A stretch of 64,000 bases of DNA. Origin: Antedon mediterranea. Lineage: Eukaryota; Echinodermata; Crinoidea; Comatulida; Antedonidae. The stretch lies in the NCBI RefSeq assembly GCF_964355755.1, contig NC_092671.1, positions 18,874,001 to 18,938,000 of the forward strand, written 5' to 3'. Positions 51,729-63,005 of this stretch are shown one piece after another; positions within the stretch are counted from its first letter, which is position 1, and each line of letters begins with the position of its first letter. Made by a program: the position numbers and the translations under genes. Below the pieces are notes generated by a model, which saw nothing but the letters and a program-made list of their open reading frames with translations, made no database searches and was not told the origin of the DNA.

Positions 51729-52737
51729 GTTTCGATATTCAAACTGATAAAAAAACTCGTGAACTCAGATTGACTTGAATAGTGGATTTATTGTGTCCCA
51801 ACTGATTATCTCAAGTAGGTTGTTCGAACCTATCAATAAAAATACAATACTATACGTAAATCTTAGAACGTTTAACTCAGTGTAACAAATGTATAATCTA
51901 AGCTATTGATAAATAAAATTAAAGTTCAGCTCATGATCAAAGTGTATACTTAAACTTACACTTTTCGACATCCAAAACTCAACTCAAATTACTCAACAGC
52001 TTGAACATTGAAATGTTAAATATCACCTAAAAAAAACACAAGGACATTTATACATGTTAAATCATTCCGTAAAATTATAAGCTCAAAACTAATAAAAGTA
52101 GATCAAATCAAAGTAATAAAATCTCTCCTTATCTGTCTACACTCAGAAACTTCTAACCACAAAATACCATTAATCAGGGATCAACATTCACGAGTCGAAC
52201 CCCAACCTCAGCACAATAGAAACTCAAAATGATATCAATCCGCGTTATGTACTTGTGTAGAACATTACTAACATTTTACTCTTACATTAATACACTGATA
52301 GAATATAGTTCCAATAATATAATGTTCTTAAACATCTACCACTAACTTTGCATTATTAATACATATGCCGTATCATTCAGTCCACAACTTAGTTCAACTA
52401 TAAACTAATGTTGATTAAGTAATTAAACATACCGTAGTAATTTCCTTTCAAACTTTAAGTTCACTAACTATCTATACTGTTACCGTATTTATAGACTATG
52501 ATTTCAGCATTTAAATCGTTCTAATATAACTAATACTTTTATAATCACGTTTAATACAATAAAATAGATTAACTCACCGATCGTTTCTTAAAATACTCTT
52601 AAACAACGGCGTTAATTTACTCAATTATTTCTCTTAATGTTTTCACGTTTTCTCAGAAAAGTATGCAGTCTTCTCACGTGTATTACTGTAAAACCACAAC
52701 TTTGTAGAGGGCGTTAATTCCTTTCTCTAACGAAACA
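51729..52737 (-). repeat. BEL 5' LTR, 1,009 bp
   Basis: Its plus-strand left end (51729) is shared with 43533. Its right end CA is followed by ATTTC, the same 5 bp that precede the 3' LTR remnant. AT-rich, no ORF; 'gtagagggcgtt' near its right end. As a promoter it would drive minus-strand transcription into gag. Confidence 0.85.
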
Positions 52738-52742
52738 ATTTC

Positions 52743-53089
52743 CTTATGTGGGACCTGGGCTCTACCAGTCACTGAACTTGTTGCAGAACAAAAATAACAC
52801 ACATATAATAAAGTCCGAAACAACTTCATTTGCTTTTTTTTTCATTTGTTGTAGATAATTTTATATATGTATCCTATATTTACTACAAAATCTTCCATAT
52901 TAATTATATTTCAGTATGGCAACTGATGATCAATAAGGTATTTGCGAGAGAGACTGAGATGTGACAATGTCAATAAAGGTGGTTTTTATACACACAAAAG
53001 AAAAAAATACTCTTTGGTAAAATCTACACAAAGTGCAAAATTAAAATTATTAACATGTTAATTTACAGTATATGAGCATATATACTTAC
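52743..53089. other. Probably intron, nothing recognised
   Basis: AT-rich sequence between the BEL end and the exon at 53090. Confidence 0.35.
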
Positions 53090-53805
53090 AGAATTTATTG
53101 TTAAATACAGACTGCACTCTTTCCTCAATACACTTCTTTCTTTTGTTTCTGTGTTCATAAGTGTTGTGGATATTTGTTTGGAAAAATCCAGCAAAAAGTT
53201 GGTGTTCTCCAAAAACGTCACTCCATTGGTCGATCCAATGCCAGTCATCTTTCCGCTTGATTTAGCAACGCACACACAGCTTTCATAAACATAAACATAA
53301 ACATTAGTGCTTGCTTATTTCTAACGGTAGACACTGGGGACAAATATGCATGACTATTGTTTTAAATCATATTTCAATGATATTCTTTCAATTTGTTCAT
53401 TGATGATCGTCAACAATGTTTTACAGAAACACTTGTGTTTCTACTGAAATGTGTACTACTGTAGCCTCTTGTAATCATAACAAATTGACTTTGCATAAAC
53501 CAGATTTATAAAATATAATCTCGATCAATGAAGTTTTCTAGGTACAGAAAGCCAAAGCTATGGTATATTAAGTTGGAAACAATGTTTCGATGAGACCTAA
53601 ATAATATGAAATATCATTAAAATACTGTACATACTCTTTGACAAATTTCCTTCAGCTTTTGTTTGAATAACATATCACTCTGCCTCTCTGTTGGTGGTTT
53701 GTTCGACTTCTCCACTGCTTTTTCTGTATAATATGTATGCGTCATTCTATTGGCTTTGGTCTCCAACCGCTGGTATCGATCTTGCAGCCTCCTTTGTGGA
53801 CCCAT
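53090..53805 (-). CDS. Two exons of an unrecognised host gene
   Basis: Exon A, 53805-53635, starts with ATG (MGPQRRLQDRYQRLETKANR), contains TEKAVEKSNKPPTERQSD, and ends KLKEICQR before a GTATGT donor in phase 0. Exon B, 53255-53090, follows an AAATCAAG acceptor and reads RKDDWHWIDQWSDVFGEHQL, FAGFFQTNIHNTYEHRNKRK, KCIEERVQSVFNNKF, before a strong GTAAGTAT donor in phase 1. The basic, Gln/Lys-rich character suggests a nuclear protein, but no domain is recognised. The next intron would contain the BEL insertion. The alternative frame of exon B (MTGIGSTNGVTFLENT) is also open. Exon 43300-43376 is a partial duplicate of exon B's start. Confidence 0.45.
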
Positions 53806-53989
53806 TGCTCATTTCTTATTAATTACAATTTTAAATATACATTGTTTATTGATAATATTCTAATATGCATTTTTGGGATAAACCCACAAAACAACAGCAG
53901 CCACATACTGCACACAATATATATTATATTATTATTATATTACTTTCCTGCTGTTAATTAGTTTTGGTTGAAAAAAATGATTTGCACGT

Positions 53990-54215
53990 TTGTAGCATAC
54001 CTTTTGCACCTTTAACGTCAAAACTTGTTACATTTAACGGCGTGATGTTTGCACATTAGTGGATTATGAATTTTGACAGATTAGCACATTTGAGGGTGCC
54101 ATTTTTCCACAAATGTGGTTGTTTGCACATGTGAAGGCATAATGTTTGCACACATGTGGTTGTTTGCACACATGTGGTTGTTTTGCACATTGCACGACTC
54201 AACAGTCCGTCGTGA
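53990..54215. repeat. Half copy of the 741-1542 repeat family, inverted
   Basis: Reverse complement matches 740-990: GTGCAAACATCACGCCGTTAAATGTAA, several CACATGTGTGCAAACA units, and the terminal GTCGTGCAATGTGCAAAAC. The other end is missing. Confidence 0.7.
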
Positions 54216-54299
54216 TACCAGTTGTTTGGTTGATATTGTTCGTATGGGCAGTGTTGCTTGTGACCTTGTTGCCTGCAGTTGTAGCACGTAACTAGTCGT

Positions 54300-55210
54300 C
54301 GACGGTCTGATGATCTGTGGCTGTTCGCGTAATGCTGCCGCTGGGTTGGTTTTTAAACCTTCCGAAGAGACTGCCTTTTGGAACGCTGATTTGAGTTTCT
54401 TCTCCCATCTCGAAAGATGGCGCTTTCGCTTAGAGACACATTTTGTAGAAGGCGATTTACTCCCGCTTCTGATAAATGAAGATAATCTGTACAAAAAGGG
54501 ATTTGTCTAGGCAATCATCTTTGTATCGAAAGTTGCTATCGTTGCCAACGAATGTAATGTCACTTTTTTCGGAGACAATTTTCAATATTGCGTTTAGATC
54601 CAAGATTACATTATGCTTAACCCGGTTATCAACGCGGGGAGGGATGCTGGAAACAGTCTGTTGTTCGGATTTGGACTTTTCCTGCGTGATTAAATCTGTA
54701 TATTCACTGAGCTATTCGAAACAAGGTTATTTGTGCCGCAGACTATTGTAATATCTTTGAATGTACCAGTATTCAGATCATCAAAATACGATTTTATGTC
54801 GCTGATACATGCGTATTCGTCTCTCGGGTAGTTAGTTTGTTTACCCCCGGTAGGTAGGAATGTCGGAGTACGATGAGCCCGTTCTATGTCTATATTAGTG
54901 TCCACTTTCAGACATGTTTTTAAAAAGTCTAGACTATATTGTTCCTCCTTAATTCTCTATTCTCAAGTTCGTCAACCCGAGTAGTTGTAGTTGTTCCATG
55001 TCTCGTGACTCCGCCTTTTCGTTTATGTTTGCCTGTAATGTTTCTTGGTATGCTTCGATATCATGGACGCTCCGCCATATTTGTTTAAAATCCTGTTTAA
55101 AAATGGCAAGTCTTTGGTTAATGGAATCGATTATTTGCAACTTTTTTCAGTTTTCAAACAATAGTATCCAGCTCGCTGTCTGCTTTAGATCTGGTTTTTG
55201 TTGCCATGAT
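54300..55210 (-). pseudogene. LINE ORF1 with coiled coil and SGNH-hydrolase-like domain
   Basis: ATG at about 55207 (MATKTRSKADSELDTIV). Coiled coil at 55140-54949 (INQRLAIFKQDFKQIW, AYQETLQANINEKAESRD). 54905-54690 has NIDIERAHRTPTFLPTGG, ISDIKSYFDD and ITIVCGTNNLVS. Further frames give VSSIPPRVDNRV, ITFVGNDSNFRYKDDCLD and the D..H box near 54480. GTNN, ND..F and D..HLS are SGNH/GDSL-esterase blocks, found in ORF1 of some CR1-like LINEs. At least four frame breaks. Confidence 0.5.
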
Positions 55211-55429
55211 TCTTTCGCCATAGTATTAGGCAATTCACTTTGATGAGAAACCAATTTTATTCTTATGCAATTGAAGTGTTTCTCCGTAAACATTACCTTG
55301 GTAACTTAGTCCTAAGTATACAATTGTAGAGCGAATGTATGTCCTTGACCATTTGCTTGTGTTCTTGCTTCAGTTCGTTTTGGCATTTGTTACGCATTTC
55401 TTATGATAAGGCTTGTGACATGTAGAGCA

Positions 55430-56020
55430 GTTGATTATTTGTGGAGTGATGTTGTGTTTTCTAAATGTCCACGCAAATCTTCCTTCTCAAATGCTTTAAC
55501 AAGCTTTCGCCTAACAACCCTCTCGTCTTCTTCAAAGTTGATTGATCTTTTCTTGCACACAGTGCAGCAGCAAATGCTATACAAATATGGCCACAAGTGT
55601 TACTTGCATAAGGTTGTTGCTGTACACCATGTACGTGGATTCATATTGTGAACGCTGGGTTCCATCAACTTGCATGCCACCTGAGTCAATTCTAACGGGT
55701 AATATATTGGATTCAATGTCTGTAAACTATCGTACACATCGGCGTTACTATTGGTAAGTTGTTGGCACCAATGCTTGTCTGATATAGTAATCCAGTGTGA
55801 GTTTCTGAGGTTTTATAAATTGAACATATTGTGTAGTCTTGACAAAAGTGTCAATTTGGTGTTGATGGATGGTGTCTTGAAATCCACGTGTTTCTCTTTA
55901 GAATTATGTTGGCGGCATTTATCCTTTTATCATCTACCTCATTATGTCTCTCTTCTACAAGCTTTTTATGGTGTAATCTTAGTTGGTATTCCTCCAGCCA
56001 CCAGTCAATGGGTTAATCAG
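55430..56020 (-). pseudogene. Ulp1-like (C48) cysteine-protease domain of a transposon
   Basis: In successive frames: WWLEEYQLRLHHKKLVEERH and DDKRINAANIILKRN (substrate-groove helix), HWITISDKHWC (His box), DVYDSLQTLNP (Asp box), and CGHICIAFAAALCARK (Cys box). The order His-Asp-Cys fits the Ulp1/SENP family, with the frame changing at least three times. Such domains are common in animal DNA transposons and giant repeats. The upstream minus-strand readings 56362-56013 (SFGLKTTKDSLGRPIISTP) may belong to the same protein. Confidence 0.55.
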
Positions 56021-56371
56021 TCGTTTGTACTATAACATTTGACTTAGGCGTTGAAATAATCGGTCTTCCAAGACTATCTTTCGTTGTTTTCAGACCGAAC
56101 GACTTGTTAATGTACTTAATGTTGTTTCTTATTATAATAACAAATATGGTTGAGATGGCATTAACAAGTAGATATGTTTGTGGGTAACGTCGCAATTGTG
56201 GTCTTTTCGTGATTCCCAGCATCCCAACATTTCCTCTGCTTTTTCTTGGATAAATTTCTGGGAAAAAATGTAAAAATATATCCTCCTGCCACTAAATTCC
56301 ATTGAAAACGTGTCCATATTGATAACACAAACAGCAGTTGTGCTGTCAATCATTGTTTTCACAAGTATCTC

Positions 56372-56620
56372 CTCTTAGTCTGTTTTCCTACTTCTTTACA
56401 ATACGTTGGTACTAGTAACATAAATTGATCGTTTCACTCTAACCCTAAAAACTTGATAGCCTCAGTGTTTACTACTGAGATGGTTCACTCTTTAAATGTA
56501 AAGCTTCCTGTCAGTACAGTGATCCCTGTCTCTTACATAGGCTTATCGTCCATATCATTATTGCAGATTTTCCTGCATCTGGAAACTGTTCTGCCGAAAA
56601 TTATGCGGTCCTCTGTCAAA
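56372..56620 (-). pseudogene. Diverged BEL RT fragment
   Basis: Nucleotide similarity to 44490-44780 of the BEL element, in the same orientation (CTACTTCTTTACAATACGTTGGTAC, CTCTAACCCTAAAAA, ATCGTCCATAT). It covers the region around the catalytic YMDD block and is much more decayed than the 43.5-52.7 kb copy. Confidence 0.65.
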
Positions 56621-57139
56621 CGTATGTGACTAAAAAAGTAATATCACGATGATGATGTTTTAATCATCCAAGAAATAAAAGTGAATGAAATTCCCACAAA
56701 AGAGAAAACAAAATGTTTAATTAAAAAGTGCAATACTAAAAAGAAAAGAAAACAAAAAATATTCTTAAAATATGACAAGAATAGATTTAATTAAGAAAAT
56801 ATGTTAACTACATCGATAATTTTCAGTATCCAAACACACAGTATGTCTGAACACAATTTATGGAATTTTCTTTATAAAAGATTATTTATACATCCAATTT
56901 GTTCAGGTATATCTAGCATACTTATTGAAAATGATATAGAGAAAATAAGAATTTCAGTAATGTTTGCCCTAATTTGCGAATGAATTATAACTTATTATTT
57001 AGGGCCTAAATTGTTTATCTAACCAAATGATAATGAGTTCTCTCTTGTAGCTATTTTTTAGTTTCTGAGGGAATAATATGTATATATTAAGTGTAACTGT
57101 AAATCTGATGTAAACACTATTACACAAAAGAATAATTAT
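56621..57139. other. Intergenic, no gene seen
   Basis: AT-rich; the 60-aa reading at 56801-56983 has no support. Confidence 0.4.
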
Positions 57140-58260
57140 GTAAATAGTATAGATAACAGCATAGGCATTATTGTAAAGTTTGGAGAGGTTTCTGGATTAA
57201 AATTAAATAAGAATAAAACAAATGCGTTTTGGCTTGGCAGTTTAAGAGACTGTAAGGACACATATGGTAATATTTCTTGAACATCCACACCAATTCGGAT
57301 ATTAGGTATCTATTTTGGACATGATAAGGAATATTGTTATCAAAAGAATTGGAAATAAAAAGTAGACGCATTAGAAAATACCCTAAAAACATGGAGAAAG
57401 GACACCTCACTTTTTTGGAAGAAATAATATTGTAAAAACATTAGCGCTCTCAAAAATTATATACAATTCCAGCACTTTACCAGAAAAAGTAATAAAAGAG
57501 GTGGACAAATTAATTTTGTAATTCATTTGGGAAACTAATAAAGAAAAAAAGAAAAAGAACAAGACCATATACATGGCTGCAGTGCTCAACCGACCAACCG
57601 ACCGACATAGTTAGCTGTAGAGTCAATGTGGTCTGAAAATGGTAGATTTCAGATCTCAGATAAAATCTGTCCAAGTTAAATGATACAGGAGACTGTATGA
57701 AAACGTATCAACATTTTCAATAGAAAGAAAAATGCCCAAAATCATTAACCTAAAATATATCAAAAGTTCCGGTTATTAATTTTATCTCAGTAGCTAATGC
57801 TTGTAATAATATTAAAGAAGAAAACAACTGTAACTGGATTAGATCATGGTTTGTAAAAATAAGTAATGTAATAAATAATAATAATATGTTTAAGCCTGCG
57901 ATCGAGATAAAAAGAGGGTTAAGATGTACACAAAATTGGATTATCGAATATTCTTGTATATTGAAAGCCATTCCACAAGAATGGAAATGTATTTTTAAAT
58001 CAAAATGTGACATTAATGGAAATGATATACTTATCACAAATAATAAGGTCTTGAATATGATTTCTACACAATTATATAGTCTCATAATAGATTCTAAATA
58101 TATTACACCAACGGCACAGGTTAAGTGGGAATCCATATTTGGTAAACTGCCATGGCAGAACATCTGGGTTAACAACGTTTCTGGTCTTAAAGAAAAATAA
58201 CATTCTTCTTGCATGTCAGATTTAAAATGTGTAAGTTTAAGTTTATTAGTAGATTATTAA
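57140..58260 (+). pseudogene. L1/Tx1-like LINE, RT end and C-terminus (broken)
   Basis: Plus strand, several frames: VSGLKLNKNKTNAFWLGS, RILGIYFGHDKEYC, NTLKTWRKDTS, the K..ALSK..Y.SS..LP block near 57450, GLKMVDFRSQIKSVQVK, MPKIINLKYIKSS. Then the open reading 57886-58200: WIIEYSCILKAIPQEWKC, TPTAQVKWESIFGKL, WQNIWVNN. These are the conserved post-RT blocks of L1/Tx1-group elements. Many stops are present. The only plus-strand LINE of size in this window. Confidence 0.75.
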
Positions 58261-58749
58261 ATATAAATTGTGTTAAATGGTAATGTATGTATAAAGAAAC
58301 GAATATACAGTATGTAGAAAATGTGTATAAGTACTAACAGGTTTTGGAAATAGATTAAAAGATGATATGTATAAAAATCATAAAAATGATGGTAAATAAT
58401 GATATTGGATAGATAAATGATTACAATAACAAAATCATGTATGTAAACATATGATAACAAACATAAAATGGCAGAAAAACTATGTATAACGTATTATATT
58501 TATATGAAAAGTAAGTAAAGGTAGGATGAACCCACATTAGACCAAAAAATATATATATATAATTGGTCCCTTAATATTTTTATTCTTTATTAACTATCAG
58601 TATGTAGGCTTTTGTTCATCTAAATATTGCATGTAATACTAATGTATTGTTGTATGAAAGTATAACATATGCATAATATTTAATAATGAATCAAAAGCTT
58701 ACTATAAATACAAGTAAGACTACTGTACATGCTATTAAGTGGTAAGAGA
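58261..58749. other. Intergenic, no gene seen
   Basis: AT-rich, (TA)n at 58550-58561. Confidence 0.4.
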
Positions 58750-58915
58750 GCCGATGGTGACTAGAAAAACCTAGAAAGGATTCAGTTGGTGTTACTGTAG
58801 AAACATTTTTAAAACAATTTTACTTTATGTACCTCTCGTTATTTACAGATCTTCTATTTTACTAAATCTTACTTATGGTATATCAATATGGGGTAATATA
58901 AAACTAATTTGTTCT
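58750..58915 (+). pseudogene. LINE RT scrap
   Basis: Reads PLVIYRSSILLNLTYGISIW then GN, the 'LYRSLI.PHLTYGI..WG' block after RT in jockey/CR1-like LINEs. Nothing else is preserved. Confidence 0.5.
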
Positions 58916-59222
58916 TAAGTGCTATTTTTCAATAATGTATTACTTTTTGTCAGGGCGCCTACAAATGTGTTTTTTTTACTGAACACAATTATCTTATTCT
59001 GAATTTTTTTCTAATTTAACATTTACATGTACAAAATAGTTTGTTTTATTACAATAAAAGTTGAACTGTACTAATATTATTGGTTTGCAGCAACCTAAAT
59101 CTGTTACAGTAGTATGTATCCTACATTCAATTATTTTATTTCATATTAGCTAAACACACGTTATAGACACAACAGTATATTGAAGGTATCGTTGGCCATA
59201 TACAATTATTATATAATTTAAT
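58916..59222. other. 3' flank of actin, AT-rich
   Basis: Contains the presumed 3' UTR of the minus-strand actin. No other feature. Confidence 0.4.
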
Positions 59223-60096
59223 TTAAAAGCACTTCTTTTGCACCACACTAGGGCCAAATTCCTCGTATTCCAGTTTACTAATCCACATCTGTTGGAAAGT
59301 TGACAAACATCCTAGCATAGATCCCCCTTTCCATGCCAAATAGTTGCGATCAGGGGGAGCTATTACTTTTACCGCGGTACCGGTCGGTACTAGTGCCGTC
59401 ATTTCTTTTTGCAGACGATCCGCAATTCCTGGATACATTGTAGAGCCACCCGACATTACACAATTTTGATAAAGTTCTTTACGAATGTCAACGTTACATT
59501 TCACTATACTGTCAACTATCATTTGATGAATTCCGCAATGTTGTCTTCTTACAAGCGATGGTTGGAAGAGGATTTCGGGACATCGAAATCGTTCGTTTCC
59601 GATTGTTATGTAGCCTCTGTTGTGCACTTCGTAACTTTTTTCAATGGAATTAGTTACTGCGGCTGTATTCATTTCTTCTTTAAAATCAAGAGCGACGTAA
59701 CAGAACTTTTCCTTCATATCTCGAACAATTTCTTTTTCCAGCTATAAGAAAAGCACTACTTATATTAATTTTATTTAGTGTACAAACTGGTTGAATAACA
59801 TGTTGTCCAGACGAGAGACAGAATATTTGTCTGCCAACCTAAAAATATTAACTTACCTTCCGTGAATATTCACGTTCATAAATAATCCTTGCTAAATGTT
59901 CAGTAATATGCCGTCCAGCTAAATCAACTCGTTCTATAGCGTATGGAAGTGTATATCCTTCGTAGATTGGAACAATATAGGAAACGTCCTCTCCTGAATC
60001 AAAAACTATGCCAGTACGTCTTCCTACAGCGTACAGAGACAGAACAGCTTGTGTGGTTATGTACATTGCAGGTACTTCGAATGTCTCAAACATAAT
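59223..60096 (-). CDS. Divergent actin, last two coding exons
   Basis: Exon 60096-59857 follows the acceptor ATTTCTAG and starts [20 protein letters not shown], through [20 protein letters not shown] and [18 protein letters not shown], to a GTAAGT donor. Exon 59741-59223 follows TTTTCTTATAG and reads [52 protein letters not shown] and ends VQKKCF. The first intron lies before the actin motif IMFETF (codon ~121/122), the second near codon 204, the positions I recall from sea urchin actins. Earlier exons are not found; the CR1 at 60.6 kb lies where they would be expected. Changes at conserved sites (DSGEDVSY for DSGDGVTH in the phosphate loop) make this a divergent paralogue. Cytoskeletal ATP-binding protein by family; its function here is unknown. 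Both exons are open. Confidence 0.88.
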
Positions 60097-60610
60097 CTAG
60101 AAATCCGAAATAATTCGGAAAATGACAGAAAGTACGTTGAGTGTGCTGTGTCTGTTGGTAATGTTACAAAGCACAGTCCTGTGAAGGTAATCCAAAATCT
60201 GCCTTGGTCAATATGGTTATGCCCCGGCTTAAGGAATATTAATTGTACTAACCAATGAAATGAAACTTCTATTTGTAAATTTTAAAAAAAAGTAGTAGTA
60301 CATAGTATACTGTACTGACAAGCATATTCAAGAATGGATCTTACATATGTAGTGTATACAGTCACTTACTGGTGCACATGATCTTTTTAAAATGCAAAAA
60401 AAAAAACAATCTACGAGATGCCCTTGAAGTAATGTAGTTTACATTAGAAGACCATTTGATATCATACTGGATAATAACACCTACAAGTTTAAATTCTAAC
60501 TACTGGTCAAGTAAAATTATCAATATAGATTGTAGGATATATCAACCTGTTGTTTTCTTAAATTAAATCGGATTATTTGGCATTTAGCCGGCTTGGGTTT
60601 AACAACATTT
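60097..60610. other. Probable intron of actin
   Basis: No actin text for residues before 121; AT-rich; no other ORF with a domain. Confidence 0.4.
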
Positions 60611-60680
60611 CTTACTTGAATCTTCGGGCTCATGATTAAGGCAAGTGCCTTTTAAACGCCCTCCATTTCTTCTGTATTTA

Positions 60681-61568
60681 CTAGAATTGGTAGCAAAATT
60701 TATCTCCCATTGCTCTTTCTTTGTTTAGGTGGTCCTTGAATGCATTAATGTTTTCTGCTTGTACTGTAGTGTGGTATAGATTGTTCCATGTGTTGACAAT
60801 TCTACTTGAAAAGGAGTGGCTTCTGATTTTCAGTCGGGCTCTTGGCTTTCTTAATTTGAATTGATGGCCCCTTGTTCTACTGTCCTCTCTAAAATCAAAA
60901 AAGGTTTCGGCTTCAATATCATCCAAGCCCTTGATAATTGTAAACACTTGTATAATGTCCGCTCTCCTTCTTCTGTAATTCAGTGTAGGTAATCCAAGCT
61001 CTTTTAATCTCTGATCGTAAGATTTATCTCGTAACTTGTTGACAATTTTAGTGGCCCTACGCTGCACTCATTCAAGCTTATCCAAATAACCTTTTAGGAG
61101 AGGGTACCATATACAGCTTGCGTATTCCAGATGAGGTCGAATTATACTTGTATAAAGGGGCAGGAACATATCCTTATCCATGTAAGCAAAAGATTGCCTT
61201 ACCAGTCCAATTAGTCTATTTGCTTTATTTACAGCTTCATTCGTTTGTAGTGAAAATTTTAAAGACTGATCAAAAGTAACTCCAAGGTCCTTTTCAGTAT
61301 TGGCAGTTGGCAGATCCTCGTCACCTTCCTCTGTTGGCATAGTGAATTTCATTTGTGGATTTGAATTTCCATAATGAATTACTTTACATTTATTGATGTT
61401 GAATTTCAGCTGCCATCTTTTAGACCAATCAGATAATGCCTTGAGATCATTTTGAACTGTATCATTTCTGTTTTCATGCACAACATTAAACATCTTAGTG
61501 TCATCTGCAAACATCCATACTTTAGATTTAACTGCATCAGGTAGGTCGTTTATGTAAATTATAAATAA
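60681..61568 (-). pseudogene. CR1 ORF2 C-terminal part (copy 2)
   Basis: 61514-61068 and 61067-60681 read as one protein apart from a TGA: MFADDTKMFNVVHENRN, SIIRPHLEYASCIWYPLL, then MQRRATKIVNKLRD and the end KFCYQF. Matches the last ~280 residues of the intact ORF2 almost throughout. Confidence 0.9.
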
Positions 61569-61605
61569 CTAGATGGCACGCTCGCTTCGCTCGCGTACCA
61601 TCTAG
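61569..61605 (-). repeat. Helitron 3'-terminal hairpin
   Basis: 13-bp arms with one mismatch (CTAGATGGCACGC / GCGTACCATCTAG) around a CTCGCTTCGCT centre. It reaches the very end of the element instead of stopping ~10 bp short. Confidence 0.85.
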
Positions 61606-63005
61606 GTCGTGCCCACAGATGGTTCTCGAATACACAGTATTTCCAGTGAGAAAAAAATGGAGATTTCAAATGTACGTACTGCAGGACTATAATACATTGT
61701 CGTTTACAGAAACGAATAAATATACACAATGATTTATGTAGTCAACCAAAATTAGCACCCTGGGAATTACTTCCGAGAGAGAAACAAAATGAGTCAAATT
61801 TTTTTATTTGGACTCATTTAAACAAACCCAATTTGTGTTTTGTATGTAACATTAGGCCTAAGGGTTGAGGGATGGGGGAAGAAGATAGGTACAAAGAGGA
61901 AACATTTTAAAATATATTCCTATCCACTCAGTAACGAAATATTGTTTTTAATGTTTTATAGGCCTATAAATAATATACCACTAAATACAGTAAAACATTT
62001 ACGATTTAATACTTTGTTAAAACTCTCACTGTCATAGTCGAATGAAATAGTAAAGTACATGTAACGATAGACCCTACGACGTTTATATATTTTTAAATTA
62101 TTAATTAATACAAACGTTGAGAAGCAACTGTCAGTAATAACGTTTATTTATTTGTATATTATATGTTTATAATCTAACAGTAGGGCCTACCCACACTCAC
62201 AGTAATACAGTTTATTTGTATATTTGTTTATATTATATCTAACAGTACCAACACTCACAGTAAGAAATTTGCGATTCAAATTGCGATCAAAAGTGGTTAA
62301 TACCTTAACAGTATTGTACAGCATTGCAATACTATTTATGTTTATTCTCCAAGGGGGCCCATAAATCTAAATCTATACCTGTATGGTTAAACCAAATAAT
62401 TTGGAATGTTCCATTCATCACAAATCAATACATTTGTAAAAACGTATATTACGTGTATCAAAATAGCATTTTTTAAAGAAAATCGGCCTGTCTTCAACAT
62501 TATGATGCTGTACTCGAACTCTTCAACCGGTTTTCAGCTATTAAAAACAATTATCGCAGGAGGAGATAGGAAAATGCGAAGTGTCCTCGTATTATTGTGT
62601 GCGGGTATTTTTCAAATTGACATCCATTAGACAGTGTATACCACGATCGGAAAACACCCCTATTTGGGGAAAATCGTTGAACCTAAATTCGTTTTATTTT
62701 ATTTTATTTTATTTTTATTTTATTCAATCAAAACCAACAGCGATAAATACCGCCACTAACAGGTTTGAAACATAAAACAATACAACATCAAAAACGGTTA
62801 ACAATAAAAAACAGATAAAATATATATATATACTTTAATCGTCAATAACTAATTATCGAACTCAATTTAATTAGTAAACAGGGTTACATCAGGTGGTTAA
62901 AATCAGTACCGAAAGTACGAACCAACTTTATATACCATCGAGTGAACATTCTAGAAATAACGCACGATTTACCGAATTTTGCCCTTACGTAAATTTATAT
63001 ATAGA
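61569..63005 (-). mobile_element. Non-autonomous Helitron, 1,437 bp
   Basis: On the minus strand it starts TCTATATATAAATTTACG and ends in a hairpin CTAGATGGTACGC...ATCTAG, i.e. 5'-TC and 3'-CTAG (CTRR). It sits between A and T of the host LINE: the intact LINE copy reads CCCTTTATTATTTAT at this place (about 45925-45911, minus strand) with no insert, and no target bases are duplicated. These are the defining Helitron features. No Rep/helicase inside. The interior has (TTTTA)n at 62691-62724. Confidence 0.9.

Larger units (their letters stand above)
43528..52742 (-). mobile_element. BEL/Pao LTR retrotransposon with nested CR1
   Basis: Flanked by the 5-bp repeat ATTTC (43528-43532, 52738-52742). 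5' LTR 51729-52737 (1,009 bp, TG...CA on the plus strand too). The 3' LTR is reduced to its last 66 bp at 43533-43598, identical to 51729-51794. Coding order on the minus strand: gag-protease, RT, [CR1 inserted 44949-49376], rest of RT, RNase H. Integrase and 943 bp of the 3' LTR are lost in one deletion ending at 43598. After the 5' LTR, TTGGCAAGATTGTC may be the tRNA primer site. Confidence 0.88.

Noticed and set aside
53063-53275. 70-aa ORF (MCVAKSSGKMTGIG...) as the protein
   Set aside because: The alternative frame between AG and GTAAGT signals (KDDWHWIDQW...) joins in phase with the upstream exon and looks more protein-like.
61840-62775. Small plus-strand ORFs inside the Helitron
   Set aside because: No domain; the element is non-autonomous and AT-rich.
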